From Micrococcaceae bacterium (lineage in GTDB: Bacteria; Actinomycetota; Actinomycetes; Actinomycetales; Micrococcaceae): a stretch of 64,000 nt of DNA. The notes under the pieces are model-generated. The model was given only the letters and a program-made list of their open reading frames with translations. It was not told the DNA's origin and made no database searches. Position numbers and translations under genes: made by a program. The DNA lies in contig JAODMR010000025.1 of NCBI GenBank assembly GCA_025465475.1, positions 39,363-103,362 of the forward strand. Direction: 5' to 3'. The first letter of the stretch is position 1; each line of letters opens with the position of its first letter. Positions 44,106 through 53,959 of the stretch are shown here, one piece after another.

Positions 44106-44245
44106 ACGTGCTCCGGGGTCGGTGTAAGTCCGAACCGGCGGTTATAGTCCGCGACCCGTGCCGTCCAGCTGGCAACAGCAGGTGGCCCGGTTGAGCCGGT
44201 GAAATTCCGGCACCGACAGTTAAAGTCTGGATGGGAGAAGCACGT
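44106..44245 (+). promoter_or_regulatory. FMN riboswitch (RFN element)
   Basis: A complete RFN aptamer. Closing stem P1 ACGTGCT (44106-44112) pairs perfectly with AGCACGT (44239-44245). The conserved core segments CTCCGGGGTCGGTG, AACCGGCGGT, TAGTCCGCGACCC and GTGAAATTCCGGCACCGACA are all present in order. A long-range inverted repeat CCGGGTAACG (44261-44270) / CGTTACCCCGG (44306-44316), enclosing a CCGCC-cttc-GGCGG hairpin, lies between the aptamer and the ribosome site and may be the expression platform. The leader between rpe and the transporter (44014-44346) has no gene. Confidence 0.96.
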
Positions 44246-44346
44246 ACAGGTTGTGCCCTGCCGGGTAACGCCGCCCTTCGGCGGTGCCCGCAGCGGCCCT
44301 GCTGTCGTTACCCCGGAGCCATCGCGGCTTGGAAAGGGTTGTAACG

Positions 44347-45039
44347 ATGGACCTCCTGCGGTGGCTCTTTGACGCCAAACTCGAATTCGCCGGCGGCGGA
44401 TTCCTCCTGTGGCGCGAAGTGCTGGGAAATCTCTTTGGGCTGGCCAGCGCCCTGGGCGGAATGCGCCGTAAAGTCTGGGCCTGGCCGGTGGGCATCATCG
44501 GCAACGCACTGCTGTTCACGGTCTTCCTTGGCTCCGTCTTCGGCTCCCCGCTGTACGCCAACCTGCTGGGCCAGGCCGGCCGGCAGCTCATGTTCATCGC
44601 GGTCTCCGTCTACGGGTGGTACCGCTGGCAACAGGCCCGCAACGCCGAAGCCGCCGCCGTCGAACCCCGCTGGGCGTCGGGCCGGAACCGGTTGCTCCTG
44701 GCCGTCGGCCTGGTCGGCGGAACGGCTCTCCTGACCCCGCTGTTTAACGCCCTGGGATCCTATCCGCCGGTCTGGGCCGACGCCTGGATCTTCATGGGGT
44801 CACTGCTGGCGACCTACGGCATGGCCAAGGGCTGGGTCGAATTCTGGCTCATCTGGGTGGCCGTCGACGTCGTCGGCGTGCCGCTGCTCTTCAGCGCCGG
44901 CTACTACGCCTCCGCGTTCATGTACATCTTCTACGGAGCCTTCACCCTGACCGGATTCTTCGTCTGGTGGCGCATCCGGAACCAGCACACGGCGCAGGTC
45001 GCCCGCGCCGTGCCCGCGGGCAGCGGAACAGCCGCATGA
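44347..45039 (+). CDS. ribM: PnuC-family riboflavin transporter (RibM/PnuX-like)
   Basis: 230 residues with about seven hydrophobic segments (GNLFGLASALGGMRRKVWAW, PVGIIGNALLFTVFLGSVFG, MFIAVSVYGWYRW, and others) of the PnuC fold. PnuC relatives import nicotinamide riboside, but those placed behind an FMN riboswitch in actinobacteria (RibM of Corynebacterium and Streptomyces) carry riboflavin. Here the gene is the first after the riboswitch, so riboflavin uptake is the best call. GGAAAGGG precedes the ATG. The ribD ATG overlaps its stop. Confidence 0.88.
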   Translation: MDLLRWLFDAKLEFAGGGFLLWREVLGNLFGLASALGGMRRKVWAWPVGIIGNALLFTVFLGSVFGSPLYANLLGQAGRQLMFIAVSVYGWYRWQQARNAEAAAVEPRWASGRNRLLLAVGLVGGTALLTPLFNALGSYPPVWADAWIFMGSLLATYGMAKGWVEFWLIWVAVDVVGVPLLFSAGYYASAFMYIFYGAFTLTGFFVWWRIRNQHTAQVARAVPAGSGTAA

Positions 45040-46136
45040 TTCCGGCACCCTCCGGCCCGGCGCCGGCCGCGGAATTTTCCGCTGCCGAAGAAGCGGCCAT
45101 GCGCACAGCCCTCACCGCCGCCGCCGGGGGTGTCCGCGGCGCCAACCCCCTGGTGGGCGCCGTCCTGCTCTCGGCCGCCGGGACCGTCATGGCGGTGGGC
45201 CGGCACCGCGGCGCCGGCACGGCCCACGCGGAAGTCGACGCCCTCGCCGCCGTCGCTCCCCACCAGCGCGACGACCTGGCCACCGCCACCATGGTGGTCA
45301 CGCTGGAACCGTGCAACCACACCGGACGCACGGGCGCCTGCTCCCGCGCCATCCTCGACGCCGGGATACCGCGCGTCATCTTCGCCGCCGCTGATCCGCA
45401 CCAGCTGGCCGCTGGCGGGGCCGAAACCCTGCGGGCGGCAGGAGTCGAGGTCCGCCACGGGCTCCTGGAACACGACGCCGTGCAACTCAACCTGCGCTGG
45501 TTCGCCGCAGTCCGGGCGTCCCGCCCCTTCACCACCCTGCACCTGGCCCAGACCCTGGACGGCCGGATCGCCGCCGTTGACGGAACCAGCCAGTGGATCA
45601 CCTCCGGCCCGGCCCGCGCCGACAGCCACCGCATCCGGGCCCGGGCCGACGCCCTGCTCGCCGGCACCGGCACCATCCGGATCGACAACCCGCGGCTCAC
45701 CGCACGCCACCCCGACGGTTCACCAACGGATCGGCAGCCCCTGCGCGTGGCCCTGGGGCTGACCCCCGTGCCGGACACCGCAGCCGTCCGGCAGCAGGAC
45801 GGGTTCCTGCAGCTGCACACCCGCGACGCGGGGCACGCTGTACGGGAACTGCACGACCGGGGCGTCCGGCACCTCATGGTCGAGGGCGGTGCCACGGTCA
45901 GCGCCGCCTTCCTCGCCGCGGACCTGATCGACGAGCTGGTCGTCTACCAGGCCCCCACCCTGCTTGGCGCCGGCATGCCCGCCGTCGCCGGCCTCGGCGT
46001 CGATACCCTCACCGCCGCCCAGCACTGGACCTGGGACGACACCGGCGACGGTGCCGTCGTCCGCCTCGGCCCCGATCTACGACTTTCGCTGTACCGCGCC
46101 AGCGGTCCGGCAGCATTACCCACGGAAGGAAACTGA
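45036..46136 (+). CDS. ribD: Bifunctional diaminohydroxyphosphoribosylaminopyrimidine deaminase / reductase
   Basis: 366 residues for riboflavin steps 2 and 3. The deaminase zinc site is in AHAEVDAL and TLEPCNHTGRTGACSRAI; the reductase domain (about 165-360) has LHLAQTLDGRIAAVDG, DALLAGTGTI, and VEGGATVSAAFLAADL. The ATG at 45036 overlaps the transporter stop. The riboflavin synthase gene follows with one base between. Confidence 0.96.
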   Translation: MIPAPSGPAPAAEFSAAEEAAMRTALTAAAGGVRGANPLVGAVLLSAAGTVMAVGRHRGAGTAHAEVDALAAVAPHQRDDLATATMVVTLEPCNHTGRTGACSRAILDAGIPRVIFAAADPHQLAAGGAETLRAAGVEVRHGLLEHDAVQLNLRWFAAVRASRPFTTLHLAQTLDGRIAAVDGTSQWITSGPARADSHRIRARADALLAGTGTIRIDNPRLTARHPDGSPTDRQPLRVALGLTPVPDTAAVRQQDGFLQLHTRDAGHAVRELHDRGVRHLMVEGGATVSAAFLAADLIDELVVYQAPTLLGAGMPAVAGLGVDTLTAAQHWTWDDTGDGAVVRLGPDLRLSLYRASGPAALPTEGN

Positions 46137-46137
46137 C

Positions 46138-46800
46138 ATGTTTACCGGAATCATCGCCGAGCGGGGCAGGATCAGAGAGATCCGCCCAACAGCGGGCAAC
46201 GACAGCGCCGTGCTGGTGGTCGAGGCCGCCCGCACCGCCGAAGGCCTGGAGCTGGGCGCTTCCCTGGCCGTTGACGGCGTCTGCCTCACCGCCACCGCCG
46301 TGGACGGGCAGCTGGTCAGCATTGACGTGATGGGGGAAACCCTCAGCCGCACCACCATCGGAGCCCTGCAGGCAGGAAGCGCTGTCAACCTTGAACGCTG
46401 CGTCCCCGCCGGTGGCCGCCTTGACGGCCACGTGGTCCAGGGTCATGTCGACGGCGTCGGCGTGCTGCTGGAGCGCGAAAACCAGGGAAACTGGGACCGG
46501 CTGCGCTTCGGGGTTCCGGTGCAGCTGGCCCGGTACATCGCCGAGAAAGGCTCCATCGCCGTCGACGGAGTGTCCCTCACCGTCACTGCCGTCAGTGTCC
46601 CTCACGCCCCGGAACCGTGGTTTGAAGTCGGGCTCATTCCCACCACCCTGACGGCCACCGGGCTGGGCGAGAAAGCGGTCGGACACCCGGTCAACCTGGA
46701 GGTCGACGTGCTGGCCAAGTACACGGAGCGGCTGCTTGCCTTCTCGGCCGCCCCGGTTGCGCCCGGGACCCCAGCCTCCGGCGACGGTGCGTCCCAGTGA
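46138..46800 (+). CDS. ribE: Riboflavin synthase alpha chain
   Basis: 220 residues. Dismutates two lumazines to riboflavin. The two lumazine-binding repeats are recognisable: MFTGIIAERGRI...LAVDGVCLTATAV (1-90) and GHVVQGHVDGVGVL...IAVDGVSLTVTAV (about 97-185). AAGGAA precedes the ATG. It overlaps the ribB GTG. Confidence 0.96.
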   Translation: MFTGIIAERGRIREIRPTAGNDSAVLVVEAARTAEGLELGASLAVDGVCLTATAVDGQLVSIDVMGETLSRTTIGALQAGSAVNLERCVPAGGRLDGHVVQGHVDGVGVLLERENQGNWDRLRFGVPVQLARYIAEKGSIAVDGVSLTVTAVSVPHAPEPWFEVGLIPTTLTATGLGEKAVGHPVNLEVDVLAKYTERLLAFSAAPVAPGTPASGDGASQ

Positions 46801-47422
46801 CCGGGACAACCGCTGCCCTGGACAGCATCGAAACGGCCCTGGCCGCACTGGCCGCCGGGCGCCCCGTGCTGGTAGTCGACAACGAGGACCGCGAAAACGA
46901 GGGCGACATCATCTTCGCCGCCCAGCACAGCACCCCGGAACTTATGGGCTGGACCATCCGGCACAGCTCCGGCGTCCTCTGCGTTCCGCTGACCAACGAG
47001 CGGGCCGACGCGCTGGCGCTGCCGCCCATGGTCGCCGTCAACGAGGACGCGAAAGGCACCGCCTACACGGTCAGCTGCGACGCCGCGGCCGGCATCAGCA
47101 CCGGCATCAGCGCCGGCGACCGGTCCCGCACGGCCCTGGTGCTGGCCGACCCGACGGCCGGTGCGGGGGACCTGACCCGCCCTGGGCACATCTTTCCGCT
47201 GCGCGCCGTCCCCGGCGGCGTCCGGCAGCGACCGGGTCACACCGAAGCGGCGGTGGACCTGTGCCGCCTGGCCGGTTGCGAACCCGTGGGCGTCATCGCG
47301 GAAGTGGTGCACGACGACGGCGAAATGATGCGCCTGGACGCGCTGCGGGACTTCGCCGCCACCTGGCAGTGCCCGCTGATTTCCATCGCCGACCTGGTCG
47401 ACTGGCTGCGCCGGGAGGAGGC

Positions 47423-47426
<4 letters not shown>
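46797..47426 (+). CDS. ribB: 3,4-dihydroxy-2-butanone-4-phosphate synthase
   Basis: 209 residues. Converts ribulose 5-phosphate to the four-carbon riboflavin precursor. Acid metal-binding loop DNEDRENEGDIIFAA (near residue 25), SAGDRSRTAL, RPGHIFPLRA, and GHTEAAVDLCRLAGC are conserved. The chain ends after SIADLVDWLRREEA; in many actinobacteria RibB and RibA are fused as RibBA, but here a stop and an ATGA overlap split them. GTG start overlapping ribE. Confidence 0.95.
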
Positions 47427-48564
<1,138 letters not shown>

Positions 48565-48642
48565 GCCGGGTACTGCTGTGATCTTCTTCATAACCCACCC
48601 CGCAGGCGCCCGCCCGTTTCAGGGCCCCGCCACCGACTCGGC

Positions 48643-48648
48643 TAGGCT
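48643..48648 (+). promoter_or_regulatory. -10 box for hisE (leaderless)
   Basis: TAGGCT ends 6 nt before the hisE GTG, with no Shine-Dalgarno between. This suggests the his genes are transcribed separately from the rib operon, starting at the GTG. Confidence 0.45.
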
Positions 48649-48654
48649 TGACGC

Positions 48655-48918
48655 GTGAAAACATTCGAATCCCTGTTTGCCGAGCTCGGTGAGAAGGCCG
48701 CCCAGCGGCCCACCGGTTCCCGTACCGTGGCCGAACTCGACTCGGGCGTGCACGGCATCGGCAAAAAGGTCGTTGAAGAGGCCGCCGAGGTCTGGATGGC
48801 AGCGGAATACGAATCGGACGAAGCCGCGGCGGAGGAAATCTCCCAGCTGCTGTACCACCTGCAGGTCCTGATGATCGCCAAGGGGCTCACGCTGCAGGAC
48901 GTTTACAAGCATCTCTAG
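48655..48918 (+). CDS. hisE: Phosphoribosyl-ATP diphosphatase
   Basis: 87 residues of a MazG-like helical hydrolase for histidine step 2. [30 protein letters not shown] carries the acidic metal-binding pattern. In this organism hisE and hisI are separate genes 4.8 kb apart. GTG start fits a leaderless promoter. hisG follows after 74 bp. Confidence 0.95.
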   Translation: MKTFESLFAELGEKAAQRPTGSRTVAELDSGVHGIGKKVVEEAAEVWMAAEYESDEAAAEEISQLLYHLQVLMIAKGLTLQDVYKHL

Positions 48919-48992
48919 CCACCCGCCGGCCAAAAAGCCGTGCAGTGGCTCCCTGCTTGTCCCCAACAGTCCTGCCCAATGAAGGAATCCCC

Positions 48993-49835
48993 ATGCTGAG
49001 AGTTGCCGTCCCCAACAAAGGCTCCCTGTCCGAAGCCGCCTCCGCCATGCTCGCCGAGGCTGGCTACCGCCAACGCCGGGACCCACGCGAACTGGTCATG
49101 GTGGACCCGGACAACGACATCGAATTCTTCTTCCTGCGGCCCCGTGACATCGCCGTCTACGTCGGCTCCGGCACCCTGGACGTCGGCATCACAGGCCGCG
49201 ACCTGCTCCTTGACGCCGACGTCGAGGCGGAGGAACTGCTGGCCTTGGGCTTCGCGGCCTCCACGTTCCGCTTCGCCGGTCCGGTCGGGTCCTTCACCGG
49301 CCTGCAGGACCTGCAGGGCAAGCGGCTCGCGACCAGCTACGACGGGCTGCTGCGCACCTACCTCCGGGACCGTGGCGTCACCGCCAGCGTGGTCCGGCTG
49401 GACGGCGCCGTCGAATCCTCCGTCCGGCTCGGCGTGGCCGACGCGATCGCCGACGTCGTGGAAACCGGCAACACGCTCAAGGCCGCCGGCATGGAAATCT
49501 TCGGCGACCCCATCCTGCGCAGCGAGGCACTGCTGATCGGGCGCAGCGGCAGCACCCCCGCCGGACTGGACGTGCTCCTGCGCCGGCTTCAGGGCGTGCT
49601 CGTGGCCCGCCAGTACGTGCTGATGGACTACGACATCCGCAAGGACCTGGTGGAGGACGCCTCCACCCTGACACCAGGACTCGAATCACCCACCGTGTCA
49701 CCGCTGCGGGACTCGGACTGGGTCGCGGTCCGGGCCATGGTCCCCAAAAAGGACACCAACCGCATCATGGACGAGCTCTACGAACTCGGTGCCCGGGCCA
49801 TCCTGGTCAGCAGCATCCACGCCTGCCGCATCTAG
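48993..49835 (+). CDS. hisG: ATP phosphoribosyltransferase
   Basis: 280 residues, long form (HisGL) with the C-terminal histidine-binding regulatory domain (about 205-280, [30 protein letters not shown]). Catalytic domain: [45 protein letters not shown]. First and feedback-controlled step of histidine synthesis. The ATG 48993 has AAGGA 6 nt upstream; the longer frame from 48945 is not supported. Confidence 0.96.
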   Translation: MLRVAVPNKGSLSEAASAMLAEAGYRQRRDPRELVMVDPDNDIEFFFLRPRDIAVYVGSGTLDVGITGRDLLLDADVEAEELLALGFAASTFRFAGPVGSFTGLQDLQGKRLATSYDGLLRTYLRDRGVTASVVRLDGAVESSVRLGVADAIADVVETGNTLKAAGMEIFGDPILRSEALLIGRSGSTPAGLDVLLRRLQGVLVARQYVLMDYDIRKDLVEDASTLTPGLESPTVSPLRDSDWVAVRAMVPKKDTNRIMDELYELGARAILVSSIHACRI

Positions 49836-49935
49836 TCCGGCCCATCCACGTCAGGCCTCTCCACGCCTGCCGCACCCACGCCAGCAGCACCCGTTTAACC
49901 GTTTCTACCAGCCACCGCTTTCAAGGGGACCCTTC

Positions 49936-50712
49936 ATGAGTGTTGCCATCCGTGTCATCCCCTGCCTCGACGTGGACGCCGGCCGCGTGGTCAAGGGAGT
50001 CAAGTTCGCGGGCCTGCGCGACGCCGGCGACCCGGTCGAACTGGCGCACCGCTATGACCGTGCCGGTGCCGATGAACTGACCTTCCTGGACGTCACAGCC
50101 TCCTCCGGGAACCGCGAAACCACCTTTGATGTCGTCGCCCGCACCGCCGAGGAAGTGTTCATCCCGCTCACCGTCGGGGGCGGCGTCCGCGGCATCGCCG
50201 AGGTGGACAAGCTGCTCCGCTACGGAGCGGACAAGGCCTCCATCAACACCGCCGCCGTGGCCCGGCCCGACGTCATCGACGAAATCACCCGGCACTTTGG
50301 CTCCCAGGTGCTGGTGCTCTCCGTCGACGCCCGCCGCACCCTGGCCGGTTCCCCGCCCACCGCCTCGGGCTTTGAAGTAACCACCCACGGCGGCCGCCAG
50401 GGGACCGGCATCGACGCGATCGCCTGGGCCCGGGAGGCAGCGGACCGCGGCGTCGGGGAAATCCTGCTGAACTCCATCGACGCCGACGGCACCAAGGAAG
50501 GCTTCGACCTGGAACTGATCCGGGCTGTACGGGCAGCGGTGCGGATCCCCATCATCGCCTCCGGCGGAGCCGGCATCCCCGCGCACTTCCCGCCCGCCGT
50601 CGCGGCCGGAGCCGACGCCGTGCTGGCGGCCTCCGTGTTCCACTTCGGTCCCGACGACGCCGTTGGCCAGGTCAAGGCGGCCATCCGCGACGCCGGATAC
50701 GAAGTCCGCTAG
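49936..50712 (+). CDS. hisF: Imidazole glycerol-phosphate synthase cyclase subunit
   Basis: 258 residues, (beta/alpha)8 barrel. [17 protein letters not shown], the catalytic Asp region [43 protein letters not shown] and [12 protein letters not shown] are conserved. ATG 49936 is preceded by AAGGGG. The glutaminase partner HisH and HisA are not in the window. Confidence 0.96.
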   Translation: MSVAIRVIPCLDVDAGRVVKGVKFAGLRDAGDPVELAHRYDRAGADELTFLDVTASSGNRETTFDVVARTAEEVFIPLTVGGGVRGIAEVDKLLRYGADKASINTAAVARPDVIDEITRHFGSQVLVLSVDARRTLAGSPPTASGFEVTTHGGRQGTGIDAIAWAREAADRGVGEILLNSIDADGTKEGFDLELIRAVRAAVRIPIIASGGAGIPAHFPPAVAAGADAVLAASVFHFGPDDAVGQVKAAIRDAGYEVR

Positions 50713-50930
50713 GGCCGAACCGGCACCGCCGCCGAAAGCGTCCGCCGGCTGCACCCCGGCCGAAGGCGCCGTTTGCCCTTGCGGGACTGCCCGGGCGGGG
50801 GAGTACCCTAGGTGCCACGCGGCCAGCGGGGGCAGCCACCCCCATTTTCATCGTCGTCAGTCGCCGTCGGCCATCCCATGGTCCGGCGGTAGCCGCAGCT
50901 CCACCGCAACTACTGCTGTCAGGAGATCAG

Positions 50931-52607
50931 ATGACCGAGAACAGGGGCTCCGGAAACCGGGGGCCAGGCAACTCCGGCCCCGCAAACCCCGGTCCTGGCG
51001 CTCAGGGCCCCGGCGATCCGGGGCGGGCGGACAGGGACGCGGGTTCCCACCTGGACCTGGCGGACTCCATAGAGAACAGCCGGGAACACGTCGGGGACGT
51101 AATGTTCGCGGCGCAGGACTTCACCAACGAGGACGTCGGCTACCACAAGACCCTCACGCCGCGCCAAATCCAGATGATCGCCATTGGTGGTGCCATCGGC
51201 ACCGGCCTGTTTATGGGCGCCGGCGGCCGGCTGAACGGCTCCGGCCCTGCCCTGATCCTGGTCTACGCCGTCTGCGGGTTCTTCGCCTTCCTGATCCTGC
51301 GGGCCCTGGGGGAACTGGTCCTGCACCGGCCCTCCTCCGGGTCCTTCATTTCCTACGCCCGGGAGTTTTACGGCGAAAAGATGGCCTTCGCCGCCGGTTG
51401 GCTGTACTTCCTGAACTGGGCCATGACCTCCATTGTCGACGTCACAGCCGTGGCCCTGTACGTCAAATTCTGGGCCCCGTACTGGGCGCCCCTGCAGTCC
51501 ATCCCGCAATGGGTCATCGCCCTGCTGGCCCTGGTCGTGGTGCTGTCCCTGAACCTGGTCTCCGTGCGGCTTTTCGGCGAGATGGAGTTCTGGTTTGCCC
51601 TGATCAAGGTCGCCGCCCTGGTGATCTTCCTGATCATCGGCATCTGCTTCCTGGTGCTGCGCGGCTCCACCGACGTCGGACCCACCGGCCTGAGCGTGCT
51701 GGCCGACAACGGCGGCGGCTTCCCCACCGGAGCCGTCGCGCCGCTGCTGGCGGTCAGCGGGGTCGTGTTCGCCTACGCCGCCATCGAACTCGTGGGCACC
51801 GCGGCCGGGGAAACCGAAAAGCCTCGCGAGGTCATGCCGCGTGCCGTCAACACCGTGGTGCTCCGGATCGCCGTCTTCTACGTCGGCTCCGTGCTGGTGC
51901 TGTCCCTGCTGCTGCCCTACACGACCTACAAGGGCGGAGAGTCACCATTCGTGACGTTCTTCAGCCACATCGGGTCGGCGCAGGCCGGCGCCGTCTCCGC
52001 GTCGATCATGAACTTTGTGGTGCTCACCGCCGCCCTGTCCAGCCTGAACGCCGGCCTGTACTCCACCGGCCGGATCCTGCGTTCCATGGCGGTGAACGGC
52101 TCCGCGCCCGGGTTCACGGGCAGGATGAGCGGGCACGGGGTTCCCTACGGCGGGATCCTGCTTACCGCCTGCATCACCCTGCTGGGCGTCGGCCTGAACG
52201 CCGTGGTTCCCTCTGAAGCCTTCGAAATCGTGCTGGAGATCTCCGCCCTGGGCATCATCGGCGGCTGGGCGACCATCATCCTCTGCCAGCTCAAGCTGCT
52301 GGCCTGGTCCAAGGCCGGCCGCATCGAGCGCCCCTCATTCCGGCTCTTCGGGGCGCCCTTCACGTCCTACCTGACCCTGGCGTTCCTGCTGTTCGTGCTG
52401 GTGACCATGGGCTTCTCCACGACCGGCCGCTGGGTGCTCGCCTCGCTGATCATCCTCATTCCGCTGATCATTCTGGGCTGGTACGCCTCGCGGGAAAAGA
52501 TCCTGGCGGAAGCGGCCAAACGCACCGGCTACACCGGCCCGTTCCCCGTCCTGGCGGAGCGGCCCGCCATCGACGCCCGCCGGCAGGACAACGCGGGGGA
52601 GTCCTAG
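50931..52607 (+). CDS. Amino-acid permease, AnsP-like (APC family)
   Basis: 558 residues with about 12 membrane helices. After a Gly/Pro/Asn-rich 45-residue head and [20 protein letters not shown] (the conserved start of amino-acid permeases), the chain follows the GabP/AnsP/CycA pattern: [36 protein letters not shown], and [15 protein letters not shown]. The subfamily resembles L-asparagine permeases, but substrate calls within this group are unreliable. It lies between hisF and hisI and may supply an amino acid of the same network. The 218-bp upstream gap shows no other gene. Confidence 0.85.
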   Translation: MTENRGSGNRGPGNSGPANPGPGAQGPGDPGRADRDAGSHLDLADSIENSREHVGDVMFAAQDFTNEDVGYHKTLTPRQIQMIAIGGAIGTGLFMGAGGRLNGSGPALILVYAVCGFFAFLILRALGELVLHRPSSGSFISYAREFYGEKMAFAAGWLYFLNWAMTSIVDVTAVALYVKFWAPYWAPLQSIPQWVIALLALVVVLSLNLVSVRLFGEMEFWFALIKVAALVIFLIIGICFLVLRGSTDVGPTGLSVLADNGGGFPTGAVAPLLAVSGVVFAYAAIELVGTAAGETEKPREVMPRAVNTVVLRIAVFYVGSVLVLSLLLPYTTYKGGESPFVTFFSHIGSAQAGAVSASIMNFVVLTAALSSLNAGLYSTGRILRSMAVNGSAPGFTGRMSGHGVPYGGILLTACITLLGVGLNAVVPSEAFEIVLEISALGIIGGWATIILCQLKLLAWSKAGRIERPSFRLFGAPFTSYLTLAFLLFVLVTMGFSTTGRWVLASLIILIPLIILGWYASREKILAEAAKRTGYTGPFPVLAERPAIDARRQDNAGES

Positions 52608-52632
52608 GAGCTGGAGTTCCGGGAGCTGGAGT

Positions 52633-52755
52633 CCGACGTCGGCCGTCCGCAGCAACGCGAGGGCGTCGGCCGTGGCCGGAGCTGGAACCGGACGTCCGCG
52701 GATGCCTGTGTTTAGAACCCGACGTCGGCCGTTTGCAGCAGCGCCACGGCGTCGG
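52633..52755. repeat. Duplicated 37-bp tail of the TIGR03085 gene
   Basis: 52633-52669 and 52719-52755 match at 32 of 37 positions; both begin CCGACGTCGGCCGT and end GGCGTCGG. The second copy encodes the last residues (LLQTADVGF) of the TIGR03085 gene; the first would read LLRTADVGL on the minus strand but follows its stop. Between them GGAGCTGGA motifs recur. It looks like a remnant of a local duplication. Confidence 0.8.
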
Positions 52756-53356
52756 GCTGGCCTTCGAAACTGACCAGTGCCTGCCGGGCACGACCGTGTG
52801 CGTGCATCAGCAGCTCACCGGGTTCACCAATGATCGCCACGGATACCGGCGCCCGCTTGGCCACATGCCGGGGCCCGGAGGGCTGGACCAGCACAATGCC
52901 CAGGTCCACCCCGCGGTAGAGGATGGCCGCCCGCTTCACCAGGTCCGCCCACAGCGCGTCCGAGTAGCCCTGGTCCAAGGCACGGGGAGCCCAGCGGTCA
53001 CCGGCCCGGCGGACATCCTCCGTGTGGACAAAAAACTCGATCAGGTTGGACCCCTCGTCCAATGCCTTGATCCGCATCGGGGACAGCCGCGGCGGGCCCT
53101 GCCGGAACCGGGAGACCAGGTTCGCGAACGCCTCGGGAGTGGAGGATTCCTCCGCCAACTCGCGCGTCGCCTTCTCGGTGGCCTTCCGCAACGGCTTCAG
53201 CACCAGACCCAATCCCACCCGCGGCTTGTGCTCGCGCAGATACAGGTGCGCAGCGAGCTCCTGCGTCCGCCACCCGGCACACAGCGTGGGGCTTCCCGGG
53301 CCGGCTGCCAGCAGCGTTTCGGCCAGGACTTCGCGTGAAAGATCTACAAAATGCAT
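52712..53356 (-). CDS. TIGR03085 family metal-binding protein
   Basis: 214 residues beginning MHFVDLSREVLAETLLAAGP, with GWRTQELAAHLYLREHKPR (DinB/mycothiol-type helical fold with a histidine pair) and NLIEFFVHTEDVRRAG carrying the third histidine. The TIGR03085 group is actinobacterial and related to mycothiol-dependent maleylpyruvate isomerases; the substrate is unknown. The ATG at 53356 gives the family N-terminus; a longer frame enters the divergent promoter region. Divergent from hisI. Confidence 0.85.
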   Translation of the reverse strand: MHFVDLSREVLAETLLAAGPGSPTLCAGWRTQELAAHLYLREHKPRVGLGLVLKPLRKATEKATRELAEESSTPEAFANLVSRFRQGPPRLSPMRIKALDEGSNLIEFFVHTEDVRRAGDRWAPRALDQGYSDALWADLVKRAAILYRGVDLGIVLVQPSGPRHVAKRAPVSVAIIGEPGELLMHAHGRARQALVSFEGQPDAVALLQTADVGF

Positions 53357-53465
53357 CACTTGTGAAATTAGCACGCAATGGGCTCTGGCGCGCGCCCGGT
53401 ACCACCCCATCGGCCCGTTCCGGCCCGGGGTCCGGCCCGGAACGGGAACAGCACGGGCCGGGCAC

Positions 53466-53471
53466 TAGAAT
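53466..53471 (+). promoter_or_regulatory. -10 box for hisI (leaderless)
   Basis: TAGAAT ends 8 nt before ATG 53480 (5 nt before an in-frame GTG). GGGGGTGA between them is a poor ribosome site, so a leaderless start is likely. Confidence 0.5.
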
Positions 53472-53479
53472 TGGGGGTG

Positions 53480-53908
53480 ATGTCCACGACCACAAACTCC
53501 CCGTCACTTCCTCAGCCGTCCGGTGAAAAGCCTGCAGCGACGGCCCCCGGACCCCTGCCGCAGGAGCTCGCCGACCGCCTGAAACGCGACGAAGCGGGCC
53601 TGGTCGCAGCGATCATCCAGCAGTTCGACAGCGGGGAAGTGCTCATGCTCGGCTGGATGGACGAGGAGGCGCTGCACCGGACCCTGACCACGGGCCGGGT
53701 GACCTTCTTCTCCCGCTCCCGCCAGGAGTATTGGCGCAAGGGTGACACCTCCGGGCACGTGCAGTACGTCAAGTCGGTGGCCCTGGACTGCGACGGCGAC
53801 GCCCTGCTGGTCCGGGTGGACCAGGTCGGTGCGGCCTGCCACACCGGAACCCGGACCTGCTTTGACGGCCGCGAACTCGCCGCTGTCGCCGGGAACCGCC
53901 CGGCCTGA
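53480..53908 (+). CDS. hisI: Phosphoribosyl-AMP cyclohydrolase
   Basis: 142 residues. Histidine step 3. After a 28-residue variable head, the Zn/Mg enzyme core is seen: [46 protein letters not shown] and CHTGTRTCF with the three metal cysteines. GTG 53477 is an alternative start. hisI and hisE are separate genes. trpE follows after a 51-bp C-rich gap. Confidence 0.95.
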   Translation: MSTTTNSPSLPQPSGEKPAATAPGPLPQELADRLKRDEAGLVAAIIQQFDSGEVLMLGWMDEEALHRTLTTGRVTFFSRSRQEYWRKGDTSGHVQYVKSVALDCDGDALLVRVDQVGAACHTGTRTCFDGRELAAVAGNRPA

Positions 53909-53910
53909 CA

Positions 53911-53937
53911 CCCCCCCCCCGTCCCAACCGCCCCCCC
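53911..53937 (+). repeat. Homopolymeric C tracts between hisI and trpE
   Basis: Ten Cs at 53911-53920 and seven Cs at 53931-53937 lie just after the hisI stop and 23 bp before trpE. Such tracts slip during replication and sequencing. They lie outside coding sequence, so slippage would change only leader spacing. Confidence 0.85.
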
Positions 53938-53959
53938 TTACGGAAGGCCCTTCTTTTCC

